Shown piece by piece: positions 15,672 through 24,134 of a stretch of DNA of 62,310 nucleotides (its first letter is position 1; every line of letters begins with the position of its first letter). Both the position numbers and the translations under genes were made by a program. This DNA comes from CAZAPG01 sp964486935 (GTDB lineage: Bacteria > Chloroflexota > Anaerolineae > 4572-78 > J111): contig CAZAPG010000043.1 in assembly GCA_964486935.1 (NCBI GenBank), positions 1 through 62,310 of the forward strand, in the 5' to 3' direction. Under the pieces are notes generated by a model. The model saw only the letters and a program-made list of their open reading frames with translations. It was not told where the DNA came from and searched no databases.

Positions 15672-16718
15672 CTAATTATAGCGCCCATGCGTTCTGGCTA
15701 CATCCATTAACGCGGCCACGTTATCATCAGGGGTGGTGTAGGGCAGGGTGCAGCCAGGGCTTAAAATAAAGCCACCGCCTTTTGCCAGATGGTCAATATC
15801 AAAGCGGGCGGCTTTAACCACCGCATCCGGGGAGCCGAGCGCCATCACGCTGCTGGGGTCTACCGTGCCGATGAGCGTGGTTTTACCCTGGGTGGTCTGC
15901 TTGCAGGCGTCGTGGTCAATTTTGTAATCGACCTGCAAAAAGATGGCCCCGGTGGCGGTCATTGGCTCGATGATTTTGGTGGCGTTGCCGCAGATGTGCA
16001 GCCCGATTTCCTTGCCTTCGGCCCGCAGCGTTTCGATGAGCCGCTTCTGGTAGGGAAAGGCGAATTTTTTGTAAACTCGCGGCGAGCAGACATCCGGGCC
16101 GGAGATACTCTCGCCCATCATAGTTAAATGAGCGCCGGCCTCAATCAAGGCGCGGGCGTAAACCAGCACCTGCTCGTAGGTGTACTCCAGCAGGCGATGC
16201 ACCAATTCCTCTTTGTCCGGGTCCAGCAGCGCAATCAAAAAATCCTGCGGGTCGACAATTTGGGCGGCCAGGCTAAATGGCCCCTGGTCGGCTTCTGATA
16301 GCAGGCAAACGCGGTCGCCCAATTCCTGCGCAATCAGCCGGGTGGCTTTGAGCATTTCCGGCAGCGTACCATCCTGGTGCGGGTCGATGGGTCTGAGTTC
16401 GTCAATCTGTTCAAGGCTATCCAGCGCCGGGCCGGCCACCCAGGGCGGCGAGGTGTCATTAAAAAAGTCAACCTGGCAGCCCACAGCCTGGGCCAGCGCG
16501 GTCACGCCGTTTTCCACATCAATCATATCGTGCCGAAATTTTTCCCAGGTGGCAATATGCGCCGCCGCCATCTTTTCACCATCGCGGCAGTACTCGCGTA
16601 CGCTGTAGCCGGCCACCGAGGCCGCGTGCATAAAGTTCTCCAGACACACCGGCACGCGGTCGGGGATGCCGCCCCGCAGCACGGTCATACATCGTTCCAG
16701 CGATGTCATTGCAGTCAT
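15672..16718 (-). CDS. Uroporphyrinogen decarboxylase-fold protein (methyltransferase-like)
   Basis: A URO-D superfamily TIM barrel of 348 residues. The catalytic-arginine N-terminal motif of true HemE (R-Q-A-G-R) is absent. The sequence instead reads GGIPDRVPVCLENFMHAA, as in corrinoid-dependent methyltransferases of the MtaA/CmuA type. GLHICGNATKIIEPM and the final SPGCTLPYTTP carry histidine and cysteines that could bind zinc. The frame runs up to 16757, but AGGAGG at six-base spacing favours the ATG at 16718 (16721 is possible). No heme genes are near. A demethylation role within this catabolic cluster is likely but unproven. Confidence 0.82.
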   Translation of the reverse strand: MTAMTSLERCMTVLRGGIPDRVPVCLENFMHAASVAGYSVREYCRDGEKMAAAHIATWEKFRHDMIDVENGVTALAQAVGCQVDFFNDTSPPWVAGPALDSLEQIDELRPIDPHQDGTLPEMLKATRLIAQELGDRVCLLSEADQGPFSLAAQIVDPQDFLIALLDPDKEELVHRLLEYTYEQVLVYARALIEAGAHLTMMGESISGPDVCSPRVYKKFAFPYQKRLIETLRAEGKEIGLHICGNATKIIEPMTATGAIFLQVDYKIDHDACKQTTQGKTTLIGTVDPSSVMALGSPDAVVKAARFDIDHLAKGGGFILSPGCTLPYTTPDDNVAALMDVARTHGRYN

Positions 16719-16728
16719 CATAGTCCTC

Positions 16729-18138
16729 CTAAAGCGGCGGGCGCTGCCAGCCGCCAAATGCGGTTTCTAACTGCCGGGCCACGGCCAGGGCCACATCCTC
16801 GCGCCAGGGGCGAGCCACAATTTGCACCCCAATTGGCAAGCCTTCCGGCGACGTGCCCACGCGGACGACTACGCCCGGCCAGCCGGTCATATTGTAGGTC
16901 ATGGTGTAGCTGAAGATGGGCGCGTAGCCCGGAAGTTCCTCTTCCGGGGCAAAGGTGGCCCCGTGCGCCACCGCCGGGTGCGAGCTAACCGGGCAGAGAA
17001 TCACGTCGTAATTTTCCATAAACGAGAGCATGGCGCTGCGGAACGTATCCAGCCAAAAGACCAGGGCAGTCAGTTGGGCAGTCGTCAGCGCTCTGGCTTT
17101 TCTCACGGCCTGTAGCCGTTGCATAAAAGGGTGCGGCCGGGTAGTGCCGCAGCGTTGCAGCAGCCCTTCCATGCCGGCGCCGCCATCGGCGCAGAGCAGG
17201 CCGTAGTAAATTTCGTGAGTTTGGTCAATTACCGGAGGGCGCTCTTCAACCACGGCCAGGCCGGTTTCGGCCAACGCCGAGGCCGCTGCTTTCACGGCCG
17301 CTTCCGTTTCTGGAGTGGGCGAGACGATGCCGTTATCGGTATGAACGGCCAGGCGCAGCGCCTTCAGGTTGACTTCATCCGGGTTGAGCAGCGGCATGGG
17401 TACCACGGCCGGGTCGTGCCAGTCAACCCCGCTGATGATTTTCAGCCCCAGATACAGGTCTTCCACATATCTGGACAGCGGTCCCCCCTGCCAAAAGGAG
17501 TCCAGCAACCCGCCGGGCGAAGGGACATGGCCGGTTCGGGCCATGCGGCCGGTGGTCGGTTTGATGGAGGCGATGCCGCAGCAGTGCGCCGGCCAGCGCA
17601 AACTGCCGCCCCCGTCGGTGCCCAACCCCAGCGGCGACCCGCCGGCAGCGATAATAGCCGCCTCGCCGCCGCTGCTTCCGCCGGAAGTATGGGCCAAGTT
17701 GTAGGGGTTGTTGGTGCGGCCATAAAGTACGTTATCAGTTTCATAGGCCTGGCAAAATTCCGGCAGGTTGGTTTTGCCCAGCACAATTGCGCCAGCAGCC
17801 CGCATGCGAGCCACCACGGTAGCATCTTTTTGGGGGACATAGTTGGCCCGGCCCTGGGTGCCGCCGGTGCAGATAATTCCGGCGGCCTCAATGTTGTCCT
17901 TTAAAGTAATGGGCACGCCATGCAGCGGGCCGTTAATCTGACCGTGAGCCAGAGACTCATCGGCGGCGCGAGCCTGCGGCAGCGCCGAGTCCGCGGCCAG
18001 TTGCACCACCGCGTTGAGGCTGGGGTTGACAGCCTCGATACGCTGCAAACAGGCATTTACCAGTTCTGTTGAAGAGATTTCTTTGTCGCGAATGGCCCGG
18101 GCCAGCCGCGTGGCCGAGGCGAAGAGAAGTTCATCCAT
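16729..18138 (-). CDS. Amidase (amidase signature family)
   Basis: A 469-residue amidase signature enzyme that hydrolyses carboxamides. The Ser-cisSer-Lys triad is visible as Lys80 in PITLKDNIEAAG, Ser155 in HTSGGSSGGEAA and Ser179 in GTDGGGSLRWPAH. The N-terminal LARAIRDKEISSTELVNACL is typical. It could be GatA-like, but no gatB or gatC is present and the neighbours are catabolic, so a free amidase is preferred. The stop lies ten bases before the URO-D start. Confidence 0.92.
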   Translation of the reverse strand: MDELLFASATRLARAIRDKEISSTELVNACLQRIEAVNPSLNAVVQLAADSALPQARAADESLAHGQINGPLHGVPITLKDNIEAAGIICTGGTQGRANYVPQKDATVVARMRAAGAIVLGKTNLPEFCQAYETDNVLYGRTNNPYNLAHTSGGSSGGEAAIIAAGGSPLGLGTDGGGSLRWPAHCCGIASIKPTTGRMARTGHVPSPGGLLDSFWQGGPLSRYVEDLYLGLKIISGVDWHDPAVVPMPLLNPDEVNLKALRLAVHTDNGIVSPTPETEAAVKAAASALAETGLAVVEERPPVIDQTHEIYYGLLCADGGAGMEGLLQRCGTTRPHPFMQRLQAVRKARALTTAQLTALVFWLDTFRSAMLSFMENYDVILCPVSSHPAVAHGATFAPEEELPGYAPIFSYTMTYNMTGWPGVVVRVGTSPEGLPIGVQIVARPWREDVALAVARQLETAFGGWQRPPL

Positions 18139-18199
18139 TTTATTTTCCCCTTAAGAAATAACCCGGCGAGTCTTTAATTTTTGCTGCGCCATCGCCGCC

Positions 18200-19159
18200 T
18201 TATAGCGACTCTCTGGCCGAGACTTCCAGCCGCTCCAGCCAGTTTTGAATACGAACCGCATCTTCATAGCGCGCGCCAGGGGGCGGGTCGACCTGCCCCC
18301 GCACCACCCGGCAAAAATGGCGCAACTCCTCGGCCAGCCAGCCGCTGGGGGCCTGCGGGTCGGCGTAAATGTTGAGCGCCAGCGGCCATTCGGCGCGCTC
18401 GGCCCAAATTTCCAGCGGCTGCGGATTCAGGCGCAGATGGGCCGCCCAGCCCCGGCCAAACAGCTCAAGCCGGTCGTAACCGTCGGAACTCATGCCGGGC
18501 GGAGTCAAATATGAGGCGGTAAAGGAGCCCCACGCGCCTCCCGGCCATTCCAGATGAGCCAGGGCCAGGTCAAAACCGCCGTCATCGCGCCGGTGCAGCC
18601 GGCCTTCAAAGCGGGTTGGCTCTGCTCCGTTCATCAGGGCAAAAGCCAGGTACAAATCATGCACCATGGTCAACCGGAAGGGCGTTTCCCGGTAATAATC
18701 CCAGGTAGAAATGGGCCGGTGGCGGGCCAGATGAAAATAGGCCGGCGGCCCGCGCCGCTCGATTTCTTGCAGCAGTTGCCGAATTTCGGCGGCAAAAAGC
18801 AGAATGTGGCCCAGCATGACCCGGTTGGGATGCTGCGCGGCCAGCGGCTGCAATGGCCGGGCCGCGGCGGCGCTCTCGGCCAGCGGTTTTTCAATCAACA
18901 CCGCCCCGCCCGCGGCCAAAATCTGTTGGGCAATTGAAATGTGCGACTCGGTGCGGGTGGCAATCACCCAGGCGTCGGCCTGGGCCTGCGGCAGCGCCTC
19001 ATCCAGATTGGGATAGGTAGGCACGTCCGGTAATTCCCGGCCAATTTCTGCCAGCGTACCTGGGCGGGTGTCAACCAGAGCCGCCAGTTCGGCCTCGGCC
19101 AGGCCGGCCAGGGTGAGCGCGTGCAGCCGGCCAAAATTACCCAGGCCGATTACGCCCAT
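18200..19159 (-). CDS. Gfo/Idh/MocA family NAD(P)-dependent oxidoreductase
   Basis: A 319-residue dehydrogenase with an N-terminal Rossmann motif MGVIGLGNFGRLHAL and the family's cis-proline motif IEKPLAES. Family members oxidise hydroxyl groups of sugars, inositols or related compounds. The open frame continues upstream to 19210, but that extension is the translated heptamer repeat at 19162-19194, so the ATG at 19159 is taken as the start. No clear ribosome site precedes it. A second member of this family lies at 33570-34568. Confidence 0.88.
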   Translation of the reverse strand: MGVIGLGNFGRLHALTLAGLAEAELAALVDTRPGTLAEIGRELPDVPTYPNLDEALPQAQADAWVIATRTESHISIAQQILAAGGAVLIEKPLAESAAAARPLQPLAAQHPNRVMLGHILLFAAEIRQLLQEIERRGPPAYFHLARHRPISTWDYYRETPFRLTMVHDLYLAFALMNGAEPTRFEGRLHRRDDGGFDLALAHLEWPGGAWGSFTASYLTPPGMSSDGYDRLELFGRGWAAHLRLNPQPLEIWAERAEWPLALNIYADPQAPSGWLAEELRHFCRVVRGQVDPPPGARYEDAVRIQNWLERLEVSARESL

Positions 19160-19161
19160 GC

Positions 19162-19194
19162 GGATTTTGGATTTTGGATTTTGGATTTTGGATT
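19162..19194. repeat. GGATTTT heptamer tandem repeat
   Basis: Four perfect GGATTTT units (19162-19189) plus a partial GGATT directly precede the oxidoreductase start codon; on the coding strand they read as AAAATCC units. The same repeat with the same 3' GGATT end recurs at 33488-33513. It resembles the short tandemly repeated heptamers described in cyanobacteria. Confidence 0.78.
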
Positions 19195-19234
19195 GCTGTT
19201 CGTGCAGCATTTGTCTTATGCACCAATCGTAAAT

Positions 19235-20377
19235 CTAAAATTGAAGGCCCCACCAGCGGGCGTAAATTTGGGCCAGCTTTTCCAGCTCTGCAATTTCAAC
19301 CCATTCCTCGTTGCCGTGGGCCTGGTCAATAGAGCCGGGGCCAATAACCACACATTCTCTGGCAACGCTGCCGTAAGCCCAGGCATTGGTTCCGTAAGGC
19401 ACAACGGCAGGGGCATGGCCAGACCACCCGGCCAACTGACTCAGCCAGGGCGTGTCGGGCGGCTGGTAAAAGGCGTTGAGCAAGAGCAGCGGTTTCATGT
19501 TTACCGGCAGCGGCGAGACCTGTCGCGCCAATTGATGCAGCGAGGCGGCTATTTGGTGCGGGTCTTCGCCGGCCACAACGCGCCGGTCAATGGCAAAGCG
19601 ACACAAATCTGGCACCACATTAATGCCAACGCCGCCCCTAATCAGCGAGACGGTGAGGGTGGGCGCGCCCAGTTCTGTTTCTGGCGGTCTGGATAGCAGC
19701 CGTTGATGTTCATCGACAAAGGCCCGCACAATTTCGGCGGCGGCGGCAATGGCGTTTTGGCCCTGTTCCGGCTGCGAGGTGTGGGCCGGTTTGCCCTGCA
19801 CGGCAAATTCTACCCGGCAAACGCCTTTGTGGCCATGCACGGGCCGGCACAGGGTTGGCTCGGCCACGGCCAGTTGGTCAACGGATATGTTTTGCTGCCG
19901 CAACCAGCCGGCAAAGGCCGGCGCGCCCTGCGCGCCAACTTCTTCATCTACCGTGGCAGCAATGAGCAGGTTGGCGGCGGGCGTCTGGCCGCTCTGCTGC
20001 ATGGCTTCCAGCAGGGCCAGCACCACGGCCAACGTAGCTTTGGTATCAACCGCGCCACGGCCATACACCCGGCTCTGTTCAATGCGCCCGTCAAACGGGT
20101 GGCCGGCCATTTGCTCAACGCCGGCAGTATCCAGGTGGACATCTACCGCGGCCCATCGCTCTGAACGGCCCCGCCAGATGCCGTAAATATTGGGGCGGTC
20201 TGGCAGTACCTGGTGTTGATGCACTACGCCGCCGAATTGCTCAAACCAGCGGCTGACTTCTGCCGCCAGTCGCGCCTCTCCGGGCAGGCCGGCCCGTGGC
20301 CCGGCCTGGTCGGGCGAGACCGACGGAATTTGGACCAGTTGACTGAGCCATTCGGCTAAACGAGCGCCGGTAATCAT
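19235..20377 (-). CDS. M20 family metallopeptidase (ArgE-like deacylase)
   Basis: A 380-residue M20 enzyme with VDVHLDTAGVEQM, YGRGAVDTKATLAV and ATVDEEVGAQGAP (DEE base) in order. The lid follows GKPAHTSQPEQGQN, and a late histidine is in QAHGNEEWVEIAEL. AAGGAGC lies just upstream of the ATG at 20377. It is the third M20 gene of the window and is clearly different from the other two. It follows an intrinsic terminator, so it probably begins a separate, weakly coupled transcription unit running to 10511. Confidence 0.87.
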   Translation of the reverse strand: MITGARLAEWLSQLVQIPSVSPDQAGPRAGLPGEARLAAEVSRWFEQFGGVVHQHQVLPDRPNIYGIWRGRSERWAAVDVHLDTAGVEQMAGHPFDGRIEQSRVYGRGAVDTKATLAVVLALLEAMQQSGQTPAANLLIAATVDEEVGAQGAPAFAGWLRQQNISVDQLAVAEPTLCRPVHGHKGVCRVEFAVQGKPAHTSQPEQGQNAIAAAAEIVRAFVDEHQRLLSRPPETELGAPTLTVSLIRGGVGINVVPDLCRFAIDRRVVAGEDPHQIAASLHQLARQVSPLPVNMKPLLLLNAFYQPPDTPWLSQLAGWSGHAPAVVPYGTNAWAYGSVARECVVIGPGSIDQAHGNEEWVEIAELEKLAQIYARWWGLQF

Positions 20378-20389
20378 AAAATGCTCCTT

Positions 20390-20415
20390 AAAAAGGCGTC
20401 AACATTCTTGACGCC
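20390..20415 (-). terminator. Intrinsic terminator after the universal stress protein gene
   Basis: On the minus strand GGCGTCAA, a five-base loop and TTGACGCC are followed directly by TTTTT. The stem is 8 bp and perfect. It closes the unit 22289-20420. The T-run abuts the ribosome site of the next gene (20377), so readthrough could also be an attenuation control. Confidence 0.8.
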
Positions 20416-20419
20416 GTTT

Positions 20420-20878
20420 CTACTCAAATTCGATACGCACCAGAAAGACCGGGCAAGGCGCACCCCGCAACACTTTATCGGCTACGCTGCCGTAGACCCA
20501 GCGGGCCAGGCCGGTGCGCCCGTGGGTGGTCATGATAATCAAATCTATGTTGTTGTTGCGGGCATAATCTACAATTCTGTCTGCCGGCTGACCCGACTCG
20601 ATGACCGTGGTGGTTTTGAGTTTGTGTAATTTGTATTCATCGGCCAATGCTTTCAATGCGCGTGTCGCTTTATCCACAAACCGGCTCTGACGCTCCTCAA
20701 TATGGATAATGTTGCGGCTTTCATCCAAAACCTGCTCAAGGCTACTGGCATCGGGCACCACCTGAAACAAAACCAACTCGGCCTGAAACAGCTCGGCCAA
20801 TGTAACGGCGTGGGGCAGTGCCTGCGCAGCAAAGGTTGACCCATCCACAGGGACCAGAATTTTTTTGTAATTAGCCAT
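20420..20878 (-). CDS. Universal stress protein (UspA family)
   Basis: A 152-residue cytoplasmic Usp-fold protein. The C-terminal ATP-binding signature is visible as MTTHGRTGLARWVYGSVADKVLRG (read as MTTHGRTGLARW then VYGSVADKVLRG), with the usual G-2x-G-9x-G pattern. The N-terminus KKILVPVDGSTFAAQAL is also typical. Such proteins are linked to stress and growth arrest. It is last in a three-gene unit with an isochorismatase-type hydrolase and a metallo-beta-lactamase-fold protein, followed by a terminator. Confidence 0.94.
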   Translation of the reverse strand: MANYKKILVPVDGSTFAAQALPHAVTLAELFQAELVLFQVVPDASSLEQVLDESRNIIHIEERQSRFVDKATRALKALADEYKLHKLKTTTVIESGQPADRIVDYARNNNIDLIIMTTHGRTGLARWVYGSVADKVLRGAPCPVFLVRIEFE

Positions 20879-20894
20879 TGTCAGACAACCTCAT

Positions 20895-21527
20895 CTACTT
20901 TTTTTGATACTTCTTCGATAGCGCGTCCAGCACTTCTCTGGTTGTCATAACCCAACCAAATTTAAGGGCAAAATTTTTAAGGACAGCGGCGTGCAGGTCG
21001 GGCATGTAAGATGAGACGGCGTCGGCGACCATGGTGGTTTTGTAGCCGTGGTGAAACGCCTCCCGGCCCGTTTCTTCAACACAAATTTGGGTGACGGTTC
21101 CGGTCAAAATAATTGATTCTACCCCCAACGAGCGCAGGGTATCATCGAGGTTGGTGCTGTGAAAAGCGCCGTAGCCGTATTTGTCGATGATATAATCGCC
21201 CGGCTCCGGATAGATTTCGTCAATCACGCCAGCGCAATCCAGGGTGCGGTCTACATCGGCGTAGTAGCGTTTGTGGCCGCGCCGGCAGGCCAGCCGCGGC
21301 GGCTCCATTTGGGGCGACCACTCGTACATCAGCGTGCGGTTGGGGCCAGACAAAAAGCGGGTGTAAATAATTGGCAGCCCGGCCTGTCTGAAAAAATCAA
21401 TCAATTGGCGGTGCTGGCCGATAGTCTGGCGGGCGTCGGGCACTTCCATCGGCGCGCCTTCGCGCACAAAATCGTTTTGCATGTCGACAATTACCAGCGC
21501 CGGGTTGCGCCACGGGTCAACGCTCAT
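20895..21527 (-). CDS. Isochorismatase-family cysteine hydrolase
   Basis: A 210-residue hydrolase of the isochorismatase, nicotinamidase and N-carbamoylsarcosine amidase superfamily. The Asp-Lys-Cys triad is visible: Asp15 in VIVDMQNDF, Lys116 in IIDKYGYGAFHSTNL, and Cys149 in GTVTQICVEET. The cysteine implies an amide-cleaving enzyme rather than true isochorismatase. Given the amide-degrading neighbours, a carbamoyl or ureido amidase is a sensible guess. Confidence 0.9.
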   Translation of the reverse strand: MSVDPWRNPALVIVDMQNDFVREGAPMEVPDARQTIGQHRQLIDFFRQAGLPIIYTRFLSGPNRTLMYEWSPQMEPPRLACRRGHKRYYADVDRTLDCAGVIDEIYPEPGDYIIDKYGYGAFHSTNLDDTLRSLGVESIILTGTVTQICVEETGREAFHHGYKTTMVADAVSSYMPDLHAAVLKNFALKFGWVMTTREVLDALSKKYQKK

Positions 21528-21542
21528 TTGTTTCTCCTGTTG

Positions 21543-22289
21543 CTAAATAATCGAGTGCGGGCAGGCCATTGTGTTGATGACGGCGCAGGCGGCTTCAATG
21601 TGCCGCTTGCCGTTACGCAGGCTGAAATTCAAATGGCCGGCCAGCAGGGCCTCAAAATCGCGGGTTGCCAGCTTTTTGATGGAAGCCAGCGTGTCGGGCA
21701 CGTTGCAATCGTAGGTATTTTGCCAAACAACCTTGCCGCCAAAAAAGATGGCATCGCCGCCGATGAGATAGCGTTTGTTGATTTCGGTGTTGGTAACGAT
21801 GTAGCTGTGGTGATCGTGGCTGTGGCCGGGCGTGGAAATCAACTCTATTTTAAAGGGGCCGATATCCACCACCTCGCCCTCGGCCAGTATCCGTTCCACC
21901 GGGCAGGCGCGATACAGATAATCTTTGGGATACATGCCGCCGGCTTTGGCGTCTGTCAGGCTGACGGCGGCCTCGTCGCCGGCGGTTACAATTTTGGCTG
22001 TGCTGGCCGAGGCGTAGACCGACAGGTTCAACCGCTCGCGCAGGTGGGCCGCGCCGCCGCCGTGGTCGGTGTGGGCGTGGGTGAGAAACAGGTGATTGAT
22101 TTTGCCCAAATCCAGGCCGTCGGCCCGGCAAACGTTTAGAATTTGCTCGACATCCATGCCCGCGCCGGCATCAAACAACAGGCAGGTGCTGCCGGCGTCA
22201 AAAAGATATATGTTGCAATCATAGGGGTCGGTCAGGTCAAAACCAAGTTGTCCGCTGCCAACAAGGTAGATGTTGTGGTCAATTTGCAT
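21543..22289 (-). CDS. Metallo-beta-lactamase-fold hydrolase
   Basis: A 248-residue two-metal hydrolase. The signature is LTHAHTDHGGG (His71, His73, Asp75, His76), followed by STPGHSHDHHSYIV for the next metal histidine and LLAGHLNF near the end. This is the glyoxalase II, lactonase and arylsulfatase-like superfamily. It begins the small unit with the isochorismatase-type hydrolase. A lactone or thioester substrate is plausible; the sequence does not decide. Confidence 0.9.
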   Translation of the reverse strand: MQIDHNIYLVGSGQLGFDLTDPYDCNIYLFDAGSTCLLFDAGAGMDVEQILNVCRADGLDLGKINHLFLTHAHTDHGGGAAHLRERLNLSVYASASTAKIVTAGDEAAVSLTDAKAGGMYPKDYLYRACPVERILAEGEVVDIGPFKIELISTPGHSHDHHSYIVTNTEINKRYLIGGDAIFFGGKVVWQNTYDCNVPDTLASIKKLATRDFEALLAGHLNFSLRNGKRHIEAACAVINTMACPHSII

Positions 22290-22333
22290 AATTACTCCTT
22301 TGTAACTGACATCATTTTTTGACTCATGGAGCT

Positions 22334-22377
22334 ACGTACCACGCCCTACAAACTACGTTGCGTAGGGCGTGGTACGT
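22334..22377. repeat. Perfect 16-bp inverted repeat with 12-base loop
   Basis: ACGTACCACGCCCTAC (22334-22349) pairs with its exact complement at 22362-22377. It lies in the 132-bp gap between the MBL-fold gene and the GH-like gene. No T-run follows on the minus strand. It could stabilise the 3' end of the upstream mRNA or be a repetitive palindromic element. Confidence 0.7.
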
Positions 22378-22421
22378 GGCGCGTACTTCTCATTGCCGGC
22401 AATAACGCCTGATGGGAGTGA

Positions 22422-24122
22422 CTAATTCGGCAGCATCGCCAGTTTTTGGTACAGCCGGTTTTGCAGCCAAACCCAGCGCCGATACGCTTCTCCCGATTGG
22501 GCCGAGGCAAGCTCGCGGGCTGCGGCGGCGGCCTGGGTCAAGGCTTTTGCCTCGGCGGGCGCGACCAGCAAATCCAGGTAGCGTTCGGCGGCTTCGCTGC
22601 CGCCCAGCAGCGGCCCCAGGTCGTTGGCTACAAACTGCTCCCAGGCGAGATTGGCCTGGTAGCCAAAGCGGGCAAAGGCCAGGTAATTGATTTCATTGAC
22701 AACGCTGAAAGCGCCCGGCTCGCTGAAAATAGTCGCCCCCTGCATACCGGTGCGGTGGGCCAGTTGCATCATCTCGGCAAAACGCCGGGCGACCAGTTCG
22801 TACCGCTCGTGATTCCACTGGGTGCCCATGTGGGTGCGCAGCACATTTTGGGGGCGAGGCAGGCGCGAGACATGCTCGCGGGTCAACTCTGCTTTTAATT
22901 TGGGCCAGTAAGAGCGATTGATGCAAAACTGGTAAATGGCGTCATCCGGCAGGCCGGCCAGCGGAGCCAGCGCCTCGAGGTTGAGGATGTTGTCCCAGTA
23001 AGCCTCGCTGACCAGCCACAGATTGGCCCGGCCCCGGCGGGCGGCCTCGAACAGGCGGGGGTAGAGCAGGGCCATATCCCCAATCGACCATGTTTCGTCG
23101 GCAGAGCGGCGGGCCGAGCAATCGGCGCACTGGCAGACGCCGTAATCGCCGGTTTCAAAATTGATGCCGCCGATTTCAAAGGTCTCGGCCAGCCACTGGA
23201 TGGCTTCTTCATGGTAGCGGGCGTTTTCCGGCTTCGAGGGGCAGGCGGTATCGGTGTACTGGCTGTCGGGAAACCACAGTTCGGGAAAATCGGGGATGTG
23301 GAAGGCGGCGGGTTTGCCCAGCGTGGCCCGCAATTTCGGGCGCCGGCGCAGCCAGGTGGTCAAATTATAGCGATGGTCGCCTTCCCAGTAGATGCCGCCG
23401 TAGGCGTTGATGCCCACGCCGGGCAAAATACGCACGCCGCGCTCGCTGGCGTAGCGGCACAGCTCTTGCGCGGCCTCGATGCCGCCGTGGTTGTCGCGCA
23501 AAAAGCCGTAAATGGTGACGCCGCCAATGCGGTTCAGGCTCATAAAATCGACCAGCCGGCGGTAATCTTCTAAAAAGCCAGTGGCGGGCTTGGCGTAGTA
23601 GTTCATGGCCCCAATTTCTTGCAGGCCAACCTGCTCCAGATACCAGTTGGTGCTGTGGTCCCAGGTCCACAGCAGGCGGTAGGGCAGGGCGGGCGATTGC
23701 CGCACGTCGAGGGCGGGCAATTCCAGCGCGTCGCCATTTTTTATTAATTGACGCAGCCCCAACTCGTTGACGGCGTGGATGACTCCGGCCACGCCGCCGC
23801 CGGCAGCCAGCAGCGCCGGCTGGCCGTGCAGTTGGCCGCTGCGCAACAGCAGCGCGTCTTCGGCCAGCGCCGCAATCTCTCCGGCGGCGGCCAGCCCGAA
23901 CGGGTCGCCGGTGGCGGGGTCGGCCAGCAAGACCAGCAGGGCGGCGGTATCGGCCAGGGTTGGCAGCGCGCCGGCTTCTACAATATCCACCTGTTGCTGC
24001 GGCAGGTAGCGCCGCAACTGGCGCAGGGCGTGGGCGTGTCGCTGCGGGTCGGCAGCCACCAGCACCCGCGCGCGGTTGGGTAATGGGGTTGGCGCAGAGG
24101 GTTGCGCTGTATTTTTTTTCAT
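22422..24122 (-). CDS. Glycoside hydrolase-like protein with a GH67/GH20-type N-domain
   Basis: A 566-residue protein without a clear signal peptide. Residues 1-150 look like the alpha/beta N-domain of GH67 and GH20 enzymes, and the region after RLLWTWDHSTNWYLEQ looks like a TIM barrel. Motifs include IYGFLRDNHGG, GGINFETGDYG and a CQCADC cysteine cluster, which recalls DUF4838-type proteins. Acidic residues in NFETGDYG could be catalytic. It precedes a DapA-family aldolase and an MDR dehydrogenase, so it may release a sugar acid or amino sugar that they process. Family placement is tentative. Confidence 0.6.
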   Translation of the reverse strand: MKKNTAQPSAPTPLPNRARVLVAADPQRHAHALRQLRRYLPQQQVDIVEAGALPTLADTAALLVLLADPATGDPFGLAAAGEIAALAEDALLLRSGQLHGQPALLAAGGGVAGVIHAVNELGLRQLIKNGDALELPALDVRQSPALPYRLLWTWDHSTNWYLEQVGLQEIGAMNYYAKPATGFLEDYRRLVDFMSLNRIGGVTIYGFLRDNHGGIEAAQELCRYASERGVRILPGVGINAYGGIYWEGDHRYNLTTWLRRRPKLRATLGKPAAFHIPDFPELWFPDSQYTDTACPSKPENARYHEEAIQWLAETFEIGGINFETGDYGVCQCADCSARRSADETWSIGDMALLYPRLFEAARRGRANLWLVSEAYWDNILNLEALAPLAGLPDDAIYQFCINRSYWPKLKAELTREHVSRLPRPQNVLRTHMGTQWNHERYELVARRFAEMMQLAHRTGMQGATIFSEPGAFSVVNEINYLAFARFGYQANLAWEQFVANDLGPLLGGSEAAERYLDLLVAPAEAKALTQAAAAARELASAQSGEAYRRWVWLQNRLYQKLAMLPN

Positions 24123-24134
24123 TTATCTACCTTG

